Below are positions 9,844 to 17,973 of a stretch of DNA of 64,000 bases, one piece after another. Origin of the DNA: Mycobacterium paraseoulense (GTDB lineage: Bacteria > Actinomycetota > Actinomycetes > Mycobacteriales > Mycobacteriaceae); NCBI RefSeq assembly GCF_010731655.1, contig NZ_AP022619.1:6021956-6085955 (forward strand), in the 5' to 3' direction. Every line of letters begins with the position of its first letter. Positions within the stretch are counted from its first letter, which is position 1. The notes beneath the pieces were generated by a model. It was not told where the DNA came from. It was given only the letters and a program-made list of their open reading frames with translations, and did not search any database. A program made the position numbers and the translations under genes.

Positions 9844-11358
9844 ATGGGTTTGGACTTCCTTCAGCAGCAGTTGGTCGAACCCCTTAGCAACATCCTGAAT
9901 ACCCACGTCCTGATCTATTTGCTGATCGGTGGCGGTGTCTATTTCACGGTGCGCACCCGTTTCATCCAGATCCGCTACTTCGGTCGCATGGTCCGCCAGC
10001 TCCGCCGAGCGCACCATTACGACGGCGGGATCTCCTCCTTCCAGGCGTTCTGCGTGGGCCTCGCGTCGCGCGTGGGTACCGGAAACATCGCCGGCGTCGC
10101 GATCGCGCTGACCGTGGGCGGGCCCGGTGCCGTCTTCTGGATGTGGGTGGTCGCGGCGGTCGGCATGGCCACCGCGGTGATCGAGGCCACCCTGGCCCAG
10201 ATCTTCAAGGTCCGCTCTGATGACGGCGCCTTCCGCGGCGGCCCCGCGTTCTACATCCAACGCGGATTGCGGTCACGGGCGGGCGGCGTCGTCTTCGCCG
10301 TGCTGTTGGTGATCACGTTCTCCACCGCCTTCAACATGGTGGAGACCAATGCGATCAGCGGGGTGTTGCAGTCGTCGCACGGCATCGGAGTGGGTTGGAC
10401 GACAGTCGTTTTGGCGGGGCTGGCGGCGCCCGTGCTCTTCGGTGGGGTGCGGCGGGTTGCCCAATTCGCCGGGTCGGTCCTTCCGGCGGTGGCGCTGGTG
10501 TACACACTGCTCGCCCTGGGAATCGTGGCCGTCAACATCACCGAGCTGCCGACGGTGATCAGGGAGATCATCGGCGGGGCGTTCGGAATCCGCCAAATGG
10601 CAGGCGGTTTCGCGGGTGGTGCGCTCGCCGCGATGTTCACCGGCGTGAAGCGAGGCCTATTCGCCTGCGAGGCCGGGATGGGCAGCTCGCCCAACATCGC
10701 CGGCGCCGCGACGGTGAGACATCCGGTGGAACAGGGCCTTATCCAGTCGCTCGCCGTGTTCGTCGACACCATGGTGATCTGCACCGCGACGGCATTCATC
10801 GTGCTGCTGTCGGGTCCGGAAACCTACAACCCGGCCCGCCTGGGATCGGTTGCCGGTGCGAGCCTCACGGAGTCCGCGGTCGCCGCCGACCTCGGGTCGT
10901 GGACCACGGTGTTGATGACCGCCGTGGTGTTCGTCTTCGCGTTCGCGTCGGTGCTGAGCAATTACGTGGTCGCCGAGGCCAATCTGTTCTACCTGGGTGG
11001 CCGGCGCCTGGCGGCCAATGTGCTGAAGGTGGTCACGCTGGTTTCCATCGTATTCGGGGCATTGGCGAAGCTGACGCTGGTGTGGGCGCTCGCGGACCTG
11101 ACGATGGCGGTGATGGCGATCGTGAACCTGCTCACCATCTGCCTGCTGGGGAAGTGGGCGTTCGCGGCGCTCAAGGATTACCACCGGCAGTTCGCGCAGG
11201 GCGGACTGCCGGTTTTCATCGCCAGCGAGGCCGGCCTGCCCGGCGCGCTTGACGGCGACATCTGGGAACCAGCGGAGCAGCGGCAGGTCGGAGCGCTGCC
11301 CGCGTCGTTGACGATGCGCCGGCCGGCGCTGCGACCGTCCCGGGCGCCGGCGGCGTAG
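9844..11358 (+). CDS. Alanine/glycine:cation symporter (AGCS family)
   Basis: A 504-residue polytopic membrane protein with about ten hydrophobic helices. It begins MGLDFLQQQLVEPLSNILN and shows AGCS signatures: SFQAFCVGLASRVGTGNIAGVAIAL, GGPGAVFWMW near the N-terminal half, and FACEAGMGSSPNIAGAA in the middle. Such proteins import alanine or glycine with Na+ or H+. The start follows a GAAAGGAAG ribosome site six bases away. It stands between DUF732 genes, with no metabolic partner nearby. Confidence 0.92.
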   Translation: MGLDFLQQQLVEPLSNILNTHVLIYLLIGGGVYFTVRTRFIQIRYFGRMVRQLRRAHHYDGGISSFQAFCVGLASRVGTGNIAGVAIALTVGGPGAVFWMWVVAAVGMATAVIEATLAQIFKVRSDDGAFRGGPAFYIQRGLRSRAGGVVFAVLLVITFSTAFNMVETNAISGVLQSSHGIGVGWTTVVLAGLAAPVLFGGVRRVAQFAGSVLPAVALVYTLLALGIVAVNITELPTVIREIIGGAFGIRQMAGGFAGGALAAMFTGVKRGLFACEAGMGSSPNIAGAATVRHPVEQGLIQSLAVFVDTMVICTATAFIVLLSGPETYNPARLGSVAGASLTESAVAADLGSWTTVLMTAVVFVFAFASVLSNYVVAEANLFYLGGRRLAANVLKVVTLVSIVFGALAKLTLVWALADLTMAVMAIVNLLTICLLGKWAFAALKDYHRQFAQGGLPVFIASEAGLPGALDGDIWEPAEQRQVGALPASLTMRRPALRPSRAPAA

Positions 11359-11440
11359 CCGGTTCGGGCGGTAAGAGTTCACCGGCCGTTTCCCCGGCGA
11401 GGTGCCATTCGCCAACGGGTCTGCGAGAATCGCTTGCGTT

Positions 11441-11785
11441 ATGCGATTCCTACTGGTTTTGGCGAGCGCCGCCGCCGTGATTGGACTGGCCGCCCCCGCG
11501 TCTGCCGACGTCGACAACGATCAGGACTTCCTCAAAGACCTGCGAGACGCCGGCATCACCTACCAGGATGGTGGCAACGCGATCACCATCGGCAAGTCGG
11601 TGTGCGAGCTGCTCGACGACGGGCAGTCATCCGCGGAGATCGTGACGCAACTGCGCAATCAGAACCCGGCGTTTCAGGGCGCCAGCGCGGCCAAGTTCAC
11701 GTACCTGTCCGCGTCGCACTATTGCCCGAAGTACATAACCGGCGAGGACCGCGGCCCGAAGCCGGAAGGTGCGACCGGCAACTGA
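11441..11785 (+). CDS. Small secreted DUF732 protein, copy 3
   Basis: A 114-residue protein. I used the ATG in front of RFLLVLASAAAVIGLAAPASA, a clear signal peptide; the longer frame from 11402 would bury it. The mature part holds DNDQDFLKDLRDAGITYQDG, then VC and YCP at the family spacing, with a charged tail (GEDRGPKPEGATGN). It is downstream of the AGCS symporter by 82 bp and convergent with the CDF transporter. Confidence 0.85.
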   Translation: MRFLLVLASAAAVIGLAAPASADVDNDQDFLKDLRDAGITYQDGGNAITIGKSVCELLDDGQSSAEIVTQLRNQNPAFQGASAAKFTYLSASHYCPKYITGEDRGPKPEGATGN

Positions 11786-11816
11786 CCGCTCAGGCTGACG
11801 CCTGGGCCGCGTTCGC

Positions 11817-12737
11817 TCAGGCGGCTCGTGCCGTCCACGTGAAGTTGTGCATCTCGGGGATCCGCGGCGTCAGCGCGGCCGCGACCAGGCGACCGATTCG
11901 ATCGGCGGCCGCCAGCGGAGTGTCGGGATCGAGGAAGCCTTCCACCTCGACACGCAAAGTCCGGCCGGTCCATCGGGCCCGGGCGTGCGCGTGGGTGACG
12001 CCGGGCACGGTGGCGGCGACGGCCTCGGCGGTCGTGACGATTTCGGGGTCGACGCCGTCGAGTAGGCGGTGAGCGATGTCGGCGGTCACCTCCCAGCCGA
12101 CGTGGCAGATGAATCCGGTGACGACGATCCCGGCGACCGCGTCGGCCCAGCCCCAGCCAAGCGCCACACCGATCAGCCCGAGCATCGCCCCGGCCGAGGA
12201 CAAGGCGTCCAGCCAGGAATGCTTGGCGTCGGCCACCATGGTCGCGGAGCGAATCCGCTTGCCTACCACCAGTTTGTAGCGGGCCACCAGCTGGTTGCCC
12301 GCGATTCCCACGATCGCCGCGGCGATACCCCAACTCACGTATCCGGTGCCGCCGTGCCGGAGCAACTTGTTGACGCTTTCGAAGGCGGCGACCGCCGCAC
12401 TGCCCCAGATGACCACTGCCACACCGATTCCGGCGAGGTCCTCGGCGCGTTCGTAGCCGTACGGATAGCGCTCGCTGGGGAGTTTGCGCGACGCCCGAAA
12501 CCCGACGAACACCAGGACGCTGGTGGAGACGTCGGACAGGTTGTGCAAGGCGTCGCCGAGCAACGCCACCGAGCCGGACAGCAGGGCGATGCCCAATTCG
12601 ACGAGCCCGGTCAGCGCCAGCCCGATGGCGCTGACGGCGACGGCCCGGTTGGCCTGTCGACGCTCGCCCGCATCGTCGGTGACGGTGTCGAGAGGAAAAC
12701 TTGCCGCTGGGTCACGGACGCCGTTCACGATGTGCAT
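11817..12737 (-). CDS. Cation diffusion facilitator (CDF) metal exporter
   Basis: A 306-residue CDF protein. Six hydrophobic helices precede a cytoplasmic domain. The metal-site helices read ALLGDALHNLSDV (HxxxD, helix 2) and ADAKHSWLDALSS (HxxxD, helix 5), the latter usual for Zn/Co/Mn transporters. The C-terminal domain (residues 220-306) has GVTHAHARARWTGRTLRVEVEGF. I chose the ATG before HIVNGVRDPAASFPLD because the longer frame adds an Arg-rich stretch not typical of the family. No metal regulator is adjacent. Confidence 0.88.
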   Translation of the reverse strand: MHIVNGVRDPAASFPLDTVTDDAGERRQANRAVAVSAIGLALTGLVELGIALLSGSVALLGDALHNLSDVSTSVLVFVGFRASRKLPSERYPYGYERAEDLAGIGVAVVIWGSAAVAAFESVNKLLRHGGTGYVSWGIAAAIVGIAGNQLVARYKLVVGKRIRSATMVADAKHSWLDALSSAGAMLGLIGVALGWGWADAVAGIVVTGFICHVGWEVTADIAHRLLDGVDPEIVTTAEAVAATVPGVTHAHARARWTGRTLRVEVEGFLDPDTPLAAADRIGRLVAAALTPRIPEMHNFTWTARAA

Positions 12738-13099
12738 ACGGCAAGCATGCCCCATCGATCTCCGGTGCCCAACCTGGTCACGGACGCATGCGAACGACGG
12801 GTGGGCGCCGAAGCGGTTCGCACGCAGCGGCATCGTCCGGCTACCGTTCCCGCACTCGCGCGACGCGGCGTTCCGTCGTTTCACGCATCTGCTGCCGCGC
12901 GCGGGCAATGGCGCCGGACGTAACTGGCGATCTCGTCAATTAAAGGCCGGTCGGCGGCAGGGGCGCGATTTTCTGAATTTGCCAGCGCCGGAGCGGGGCG
13001 TATGCAAAAGTATCTGTTGATCGAAACGCTGACCCGTACGTTGATCGGCTGGCTGCGCGATCAGGATATGTCGAAACACAGACCCACCGAGGACCCACC
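12738..13099. other. Intergenic region between CDF gene and DUF732 copy 4
   Basis: This 362 bp gap separates the divergent CDF and DUF732 genes and should hold both promoters. The only coding signal I find is a 33-codon ORF at its right end (13002-13103), listed separately. Long frames on both strands look like shadows with Arg/Pro-rich composition. Confidence 0.5.
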
Positions 13100-13103
13100 A
13101 TGA
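13002..13103 (+). CDS. Possible 33-residue leader ORF coupled to DUF732 copy 4
   Basis: An ATG preceded by GAGCGGGG opens a frame of 33 codons (start MQKYLLIETLTRT, end RPTEDPP). Its TGA overlaps the ATG of the DUF732 gene as ATGA, the arrangement used for translational coupling. The peptide is not low-complexity and has no signal peptide. It could be a small protein, a regulatory leader or chance; no homologue is known to me. Confidence 0.35.
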   Translation: MQKYLLIETLTRTLIGWLRDQDMSKHRPTEDPP

Positions 13104-13435
13104 AGAATCCGGCACCACTGACCGGCCCGCTCGCTGCCGTTTTGGCAAGCATCGCCGTTGTCGCCGCCCCGATGGCCAACGCCGACGCGACGGACGACGT
13201 TTTTCTGCAGGCGCTCGGCCAGCAGGGCATCGCCTTTACCAACCTGTCGAACCAGACCGTCGTCAACGCCGGACATGGAGTTTGCCAGGACTGGGCCAAT
13301 GGCGCGACACTCGCGCAGACCCTGTCCGACGTCAAAGGTGCGCTCGGATTAACCGATACGAATTCGGGCTACTTCATCGGCGCCGCGACGCAGTCGTACT
13401 GCCCCCAGTACGTCAGCAAAGCGACGCAAAGCTAA
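13100..13435 (+). CDS. Small secreted DUF732 protein, copy 4
   Basis: A 111-residue protein with a signal peptide (MKNPAPLTGPLAAVLASIAVV, cleavage after ANA) and the DUF732 core ATDDVFLQALGQQGIAF, then VC and YCP. It differs from copies 1-3 in the middle (NQTVVNAGHGVCQDWANG) and is the only copy with a short ORF overlapping its start. The neighbour 8 bp beyond its stop is on the opposite strand. Confidence 0.85.
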   Translation: MKNPAPLTGPLAAVLASIAVVAAPMANADATDDVFLQALGQQGIAFTNLSNQTVVNAGHGVCQDWANGATLAQTLSDVKGALGLTDTNSGYFIGAATQSYCPQYVSKATQS

Positions 13436-13442
13436 CGACCGG

Positions 13443-13655
13443 TCACGAGTCCCCGTCGGGGTGCGGCTTCGCGTCGCGCGACCGGCGAGCGCGCCTCGGT
13501 AGCAGCATCAGCATCACCGGGAACCGCAGCAGCGCGTCGCGGTGGGAGACTTCGAGGAACACCGTTTCTATCTCGATGTTCCTTATCGGTTGTCTTTCCA
13601 TCATCAGGCGCGTCCGCAGGTAGCGCGGGGTCCTCAGCCACTCGACCAAATTCAT
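13443..13655 (-). CDS. Small hypothetical protein
   Basis: A 70-residue frame starting MNLVEWLRTPRYLRTRLMME and ending in a basic tail. A GAAAGGG lies about 12 bases upstream. Codon use looks mycobacterial, the sequence is not a shadow of another gene, and the gap would otherwise be empty. There is a central hydrophobic stretch (LLRFPVMLMLLP) that could be membrane-attached. I do not recognise the family; the first in-frame ATG at 13697 is an alternative start. Confidence 0.5.
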   Translation of the reverse strand: MNLVEWLRTPRYLRTRLMMERQPIRNIEIETVFLEVSHRDALLRFPVMLMLLPRRARRSRDAKPHPDGDS

Positions 13656-13898
13656 GCCCGCGACTCTACCCTTTCGGCGAAAGCCATTGCGGGGCAAAAT
13701 AACCTGCAGAACTCGGTGAATTGCCCTATCCGCCCCAAGGTCGGGGATGGGGCAAATGGCTTCGGTTGCCGATACCCCGGGGTACGGCTGATTGGCAGGA
13801 ATTCTTCAGGTTTGTAACGGGCCCGGACGACTAGAATTGGCGGGGTGAACGCGCAGGCCGAACGCTAGCGGCGATCGCGTCGGTCGGGTCCTCCGGCG

Positions 13899-14117
13899 AT
13901 GAGAAAGTCGGCAGCGATATTCGTGGCCGTTGGGACGGTAATGCTCAGCGGGGCTACCGCTCACGCTGACTCGCCGTCGCCGGGTCCCACGCCCCCTCCG
14001 GGTACACCCAAATGCCTGACCTTCGATGGCCCACAGTTGAACTGGCTGCCGTGCGGATGGACGACGGATGGCCGGCGCTGGACCCCTCCGCCGCCCCCAC
14101 CGCCGCCTGGGCCGTGA
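13899..14117 (+). CDS. Small secreted proline-rich protein
   Basis: A 72-residue exported protein: signal peptide MRKSAAIFVAVGTVMLSGATAHA, then a short mature chain with Pro-rich segments (SPSPGPTPPPGTP and a final run of eight prolines) around a core CLTFDGPQLNWLPCGW that holds two cysteines. It resembles the small cell-wall-exposed proteins common in mycobacteria, but I cannot name a family. It lies between DUF732 copies 4 and 5. Confidence 0.68.
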   Translation: MRKSAAIFVAVGTVMLSGATAHADSPSPGPTPPPGTPKCLTFDGPQLNWLPCGWTTDGRRWTPPPPPPPPGP

Positions 14118-14276
14118 TTGTCACATGGTCGGATCAAGCATTCGTCGCCCCCGACGCCGATTATTCAACTTTCGATAAGCTGCATTTTCCCTGGTTTTCC
14201 TATTCTGCGTATCCTGCCGCATTGGAGCCGCATCCTGCGGGCGCCGTCAACGGTACGAAGAAAGGAAGCGGATCAA

Positions 14277-14624
14277 ATGCCCTCATCTCGCTGGCTGGCG
14301 CGACTGGCCGTCCCCGTCGTGGCCGGTGCCGCCCTCATTGCCAGCACGGCGATCGCGACCGCCGATGCCAACGATGACGCCTACCTCGCTCAACTGCGCG
14401 CTCAGGGCTTCAGTTGGCCACCGGGCCACGAAGCCGCCCTCACCGGCATGGGGCGCCTCATCTGTGACGATCTGGGGTGGGGCTGGACGTACGACCAAAT
14501 CGCCCAGAACATCCACGCCGACCTCGACCCGCGGAACGTGACGTTCGGGGACGTCCATTCCATGGTGGCGCTGGCGCATTCGACCTATTGCCCGCTGCAG
14601 CGGTGCTGGACCGACCACTGCTGA
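14277..14624 (+). CDS. Small secreted DUF732 protein, copy 5
   Basis: A 115-residue protein. A GAAAGGAAG stands seven bases before the ATG chosen here; the longer frame to 14118 lacks a signal peptide. The signal (MPSSRWLARLAVPVVAGAAL) is followed by DANDDAYLAQLRAQGF and the conserved cysteines, and the tail adds two more (TYCPLQRCWTDHC), so this copy could form a second disulfide that the others lack. Confidence 0.84.
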   Translation: MPSSRWLARLAVPVVAGAALIASTAIATADANDDAYLAQLRAQGFSWPPGHEAALTGMGRLICDDLGWGWTYDQIAQNIHADLDPRNVTFGDVHSMVALAHSTYCPLQRCWTDHC

Positions 14625-14720
14625 CGGTTGAATTCTTAGGACCATTTCTGAGACACGGCCATTGTTTCCGGTGTAGCGTCCCGATCAATTTCATAACGGG
14701 CGTGGCAGAAAGACCGGGCG

Positions 14721-15467
14721 ATGAAAGCAGCAATCGCGGTCGCGGTGGCAGCGGTTGTTGCGCTAGGTCTGCCGAATGCCGCGCCGGCCCGTGCCGAGAC
14801 GACGGCCACCGTCAAGGCCCAGACCACCCAGCGCATGAACGGCCCCAACACGAAGGCCGGCCGCGACGGGGTTTACAACGCCGGCGAGGTATTGACGCTC
14901 GTGTGCCACAGCACGGGCGAGCCGGTCAAGGGCTTCTTCAGCTATCAGATTGCCGACGGGGGATGGGACAGCCTGTGGTACAAGACATCTGACGGGCACT
15001 ACGTCGCCGACGTCGACATCGACACGCGTACCCTCGACGCGCTCGGCCCCGACTGCGGTGGGGGTGGGGGAGCGGCGCCGGCCGCAGCGGCCGGCGAGGA
15101 CAAGGCGGCTCGCGCGATGGCGTGGGCACGCGGTCAGATGGCCGCCGATCCCGACAACACGGTCCAATGCGAGGCGTTCGTCGAGCAGGCCTACAACCAC
15201 GCGTTCCGGTACCCGTCGGCGATGGACGCTTTCAACGATTTCAATCGCAAGGGGCTCATCCACACCAACGCGGACAACATTCCTCAGGGGGCACTCGTGT
15301 TTACGAGCAATCCCGGATTCGATCACGGCACCGGCCACGTCATGCTCAGCGAGGGCAATGGCCAGTACCTCACCGCCAACTACTTCACGCCGCCGCACAT
15401 TCGGGAAATACGGCCAAGCCCCAGCGATTCGCAAAACATTTTTCTCGGTTGGGCGTACGTGCCGTAG
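14721..15467 (+). CDS. Secreted protein with NlpC/P60- or CHAP-like C-terminal domain
   Basis: A 248-residue exported protein. A signal peptide (residues 1-25, ending APARA) leads to a small beta domain (about 35-112, with NAGEVLTLVCHSTGEPVKGFF resembling an SH3-like repeat), a Gly/Ala linker, and a C-terminal domain whose Cys150 (TVQCEAFVEQAY) and His206 (GTGHVMLSEG) stand where cysteine peptidases of the NlpC/P60 and CHAP type keep their catalytic pair. A cell-wall amidase or peptidase role is possible. It is preceded by DUF732 copy 5 by 96 bp. Confidence 0.72.
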   Translation: MKAAIAVAVAAVVALGLPNAAPARAETTATVKAQTTQRMNGPNTKAGRDGVYNAGEVLTLVCHSTGEPVKGFFSYQIADGGWDSLWYKTSDGHYVADVDIDTRTLDALGPDCGGGGGAAPAAAAGEDKAARAMAWARGQMAADPDNTVQCEAFVEQAYNHAFRYPSAMDAFNDFNRKGLIHTNADNIPQGALVFTSNPGFDHGTGHVMLSEGNGQYLTANYFTPPHIREIRPSPSDSQNIFLGWAYVP

Positions 15468-15495
15468 CCGAGCACGCTGTGGTACTTACGACCAC

Positions 15496-15726
15496 ATGAA
15501 CAATCCTTCACCGGGCCCGGGTTGGTGGCTGGCGTCCGACGGCAACTGGTATCCGCAGCAGTGGGAATACACGTGGGATTACCGCGAGGGGGACACCGCC
15601 ATGGACGAGATGAAGCTCAGGGCCGACGAGCTGGGCCGGCAGGGCTGGGAAATGGTCGGTCTTGATGCCGACCATCGTGGGGCTTTTTCCGTCGCATGCT
15701 TCTTCAAGCGGCCGATCGCGCCGTAA
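15496..15726 (+). CDS. Small protein: GWW-x-SDGNWYP motif joined to DUF4177-like domain
   Basis: A 76-residue protein. The N-terminus carries PGWWLASDGNWYP, the DUF2510-like tryptophan motif frequent before actinobacterial membrane proteins. It is followed directly by WEYTWDYREGD and LRADELGRQGWEMVGLDAD ending VACFFKRP, the pattern of DUF4177 proteins. The combination in so small a protein is unusual. No signal peptide or membrane helix is visible. The start ATG is 28 bases downstream of the previous stop. Confidence 0.65.
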   Translation: MNNPSPGPGWWLASDGNWYPQQWEYTWDYREGDTAMDEMKLRADELGRQGWEMVGLDADHRGAFSVACFFKRPIAP

Positions 15727-15848
15727 CCCCGTCCGTGAGCCGGCGCCGCCTTGGTTGAGGCGCCGGCGGCACAAGTGGGTAAACAACGCAATGACGCGCC
15801 GGGAAGCGTCTGTTGTGCGATCAGTCACTAGTCGAAAGGCGGCATCGG

Positions 15849-16118
15849 ATGGCTCGTCAAGACGGAGGCCGGTGGGACGTCGGCATCAAAGACAACGCGG
15901 TTTATCTGGCGCGCGTCTCGGAGGACAACGAGCGATTATTCGACGATTCGTTGGCGTCCGAGGAGGCCCGCGAGCTGGCTGAGCTCTTGACCAAGTTCGC
16001 CGACAAGCTCGATAAGTCCGACAAGTCGAGGGACGACGACGAGGACGACGAGGACGACGAAGACCGCGACGAGGACGACGAAGACGACGAGGAGGGCTCC
16101 AAGAAGTCGTCGGATTAG
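15849..16118 (+). CDS. Small protein with highly acidic Asp/Glu C-terminal tail
   Basis: An 89-residue protein beginning MARQDGGRWDVGIKDNAVYLA. Residues 1-57 form a compact, mixed region. From about residue 60 onward almost every residue is Asp or Glu, coded by a GAC/GAG/GAA run at 16032-16093, ending GSKKSSD. Such tails bind basic proteins or metals, or mimic nucleic acid; the role here is unknown. I chose the internal ATG because the upstream frame is Arg-rich and lacks a ribosome site. Confidence 0.65.
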   Translation: MARQDGGRWDVGIKDNAVYLARVSEDNERLFDDSLASEEARELAELLTKFADKLDKSDKSRDDDEDDEDDEDRDEDDEDDEEGSKKSSD

Positions 16119-16244
16119 ATTCCGATCGAGCTGTTGATGTCGCGCTCTGCGGGTGGCGTAACCCAGAGTCAGGATCTGGTGCAGGCCTGATGGCAGCTAA
16201 TACCGTTGGCTCCATCAGGTTGCAGTGCTGCTGACGGGTGGAGC

Positions 16245-16436
16245 GTGCCCCTTAAACGTGTTGACGAATTGAAGCCCGGGGACAAGATCCGCATGAAGAT
16301 CGGGCATGCCACCGTCGTCGCGACTGAACCCATCGACGACGACCGCACCATGCTCACCTTTTACTACGGGACCAAAGCCCCGGCCGACAACGCCCTGACG
16401 GTGGATGTACTGGACGACGACGAGTGGGGTTGGTAA
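16245..16436 (+). CDS. Small hypothetical protein (PLKRVDELKPGDKI)
   Basis: A 63-residue frame from GTG. The sequence KRVDELKPGDKIRMKIGHATVV has the beta-hairpin look of small barrel domains, and the tail is acidic (DVLDDDEWGW). There is no signal peptide. The GTG has a weak GGTGGAG just upstream; a TTG at 16206 is an alternative. I recognise no family, and the call rests on codon use and the absence of a competing gene. Confidence 0.5.
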   Translation: MPLKRVDELKPGDKIRMKIGHATVVATEPIDDDRTMLTFYYGTKAPADNALTVDVLDDDEWGW

Positions 16437-16511
16437 GGCAATCGGGCAGATGCTTGCTCGTAATGGACCGGCGCACGACTATTGAAGGGGCACGGCCTCA
16501 GAGGAGAAATG

Positions 16512-17012
16512 ATGACGTCGGACCGCTTGAAAAGATTCGCCGGTTTGTGCGCTTCGCCGCTACCGATCGCCCTGGCACTTTCCCCGACGGCCGTCGCCGA
16601 CAATCCGTCCTGGAACGGCCAGTACGCCATCACGTTCATGGTTGGTCCGAAGGCCGGGACCAGCATGGCGGTCGGCAATCCCGAGGTGCAGCACACCGAA
16701 ACCTATGGTTTGCGCTCGAGCTGTACGAACGGAAAGTGCGTGGCCACCATCGTTAGCGGTCCCCCGCCAAGTAACCCGACGGTGCCGCAGCCGATTCAGT
16801 TCACGTGGGATGGAAAGTCCTGGACGCAAGTCAGCGACTTTCAGTGGGACTGCATGATGCCCGACACCTCGATCGAATGGAATCCGGCCCGGGCCACGGT
16901 GCGCTACACGCCCCAACCCGACGGGTCGCTCGACGGGATCATGCACACCGACATCTTGAGCGGCGCCTGCCAGGGCACCATCGACATGGACATGAAGGCT
17001 GAGCGCGTGTGA
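16512..17012 (+). CDS. Secreted protein of unknown function
   Basis: A 166-residue exported protein. GGAG at 16503-16506 favours the second of two adjacent ATGs. The signal peptide ends near SPTAVA, followed by DNPSWNGQYAITFMVGPKAGT. The mature chain is beta-rich and has four cysteines (SSCTNGKC, WDCMMP, GACQGT), which suggests two disulfides. The pattern recalls extracytoplasmic beta-barrel proteins found in several mycobacterial secreted families, but I cannot assign one. Confidence 0.72.
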   Translation: MTSDRLKRFAGLCASPLPIALALSPTAVADNPSWNGQYAITFMVGPKAGTSMAVGNPEVQHTETYGLRSSCTNGKCVATIVSGPPPSNPTVPQPIQFTWDGKSWTQVSDFQWDCMMPDTSIEWNPARATVRYTPQPDGSLDGIMHTDILSGACQGTIDMDMKAERV

Positions 17013-17078
17013 ATTCACCCCGAAGCCGCCTGCTCAGTTTCGTTTGCTGATTACTTACCGTTATGGCTGGGTATCCAT

Positions 17079-17369
17079 GTGACCGTGCGTTTCTTCTCCG
17101 TTGCTGCCGTGCTCGGCATGGTCGTCGCCATGCTGGTGGCCGCACCGGCTCGCGCCGACTTGAGCGGTTACGGAAATTGCGTGGGAAGCATTACGGAAGT
17201 CCCGCTGTGGGAACACGACTACCAGAACCAGCAGCTCATTGGGGTTATCGAACAGGACCTGAACTCCGGTGTTTCTCCGGCCGCTGAAGCGCAAAAGGTA
17301 TCGCATATGGGGTTCGACCCCCGGTTAGCCAATCGGATCGTGGAGTGCGTGATTCAGGAGCGCCCGTAA
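17079..17369 (+). CDS. Small secreted protein
   Basis: A 96-residue protein starting GTG. A signal peptide (MTVRFFSVAAVLGMVVAMLVA, cleavage after ARA) precedes a mature part DLSGYGNCVGSITEVPLWEH with a second cysteine near the end (RIVECVIQERP). The two cysteines and size recall DUF732, but the FL and YCP signatures are absent, so it is a separate or very divergent family. Confidence 0.68.
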   Translation: MTVRFFSVAAVLGMVVAMLVAAPARADLSGYGNCVGSITEVPLWEHDYQNQQLIGVIEQDLNSGVSPAAEAQKVSHMGFDPRLANRIVECVIQERP

Positions 17370-17640
17370 AGCCCTAGCTGAACGGTCGCCGAGCTCCTCT
17401 CACGAGGGTGTGGCCAACCCTCCAGCCGCGGTCGCCACCGTGTGTCCTGGTGGCGGCGCCGGCGATGAGACGGCTTCAGTGTGGTTGCGAGGCTTGCGTT
17501 TTCGGGGTCCGCTTTCGAGGGTCTGGTCGGTGAGGCCGATGGGAGGGCTCCCCGCAAGTCGTTGCCCGGGAACGAGAACCGAGCGGGTACGTCCCACCGT
17601 CAGCCGCGAGCACCGTTCGTCGCGATGGGATCATAGGCGG

Positions 17641-17973
17641 ATGACCATCCACACCTGCATGGGTTGCGGGCTCGAGACCCGTTACTCCTATGGGCGCGCC
17701 TGCATGGGTTGCGGCCTGAGAACCCACCACTCGTACGGTCATCGGCCGGACTGGTATCCGCAGGCGGCGGTAGCTTTCGCGACGCCGGCAAGGATCGTCG
17801 GCCTAAGCGAAAGGCATCCGACGGCCGCGATGGCGTTGATGGTCCCGGGCACGCTCGTCGCCTTGGCCGCGGTCGCCGCGTACCCGTTCGTGTTCGTGCC
17901 ATTGTTGGTGCTGTTCAGCGCGGCTTTGGTGGCGTCGGTCCGCTACGAGGAAGCCCGCACCCCTACGAAGTAG
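17641..17973 (+). CDS. Small membrane protein with duplicated CMGCGL motif
   Basis: A 110-residue protein. Two copies of a 15-residue unit stand at the N-terminus, each with CMGCGL then a Tyr-Gly pair (RYSYG, HHSYG), probably one metal-binding knuckle built from two CxxC pairs. The coding DNA repeats a 16-base block exactly, 45 bases apart. The C-terminal half has a long hydrophobic stretch (about residues 60-95) likely to form two membrane helices. The family is unknown to me. The 271 bp upstream (17370-17640) hold no supported gene. Confidence 0.65.
   Translation: MTIHTCMGCGLETRYSYGRACMGCGLRTHHSYGHRPDWYPQAAVAFATPARIVGLSERHPTAAMALMVPGTLVALAAVAAYPFVFVPLLVLFSAALVASVRYEEARTPTK

Noticed and set aside
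12069..12923. 284-codon plus-strand frame opposite the CDF gene
   Set aside because: Antisense shadow; the CDF motifs on the minus strand are clear and codon use fits that strand.
16032..16093. GAC/GAG repeat as a CRISPR-like or satellite array
   Set aside because: It is in frame within a gene and encodes an acidic tail; there are no spacers.
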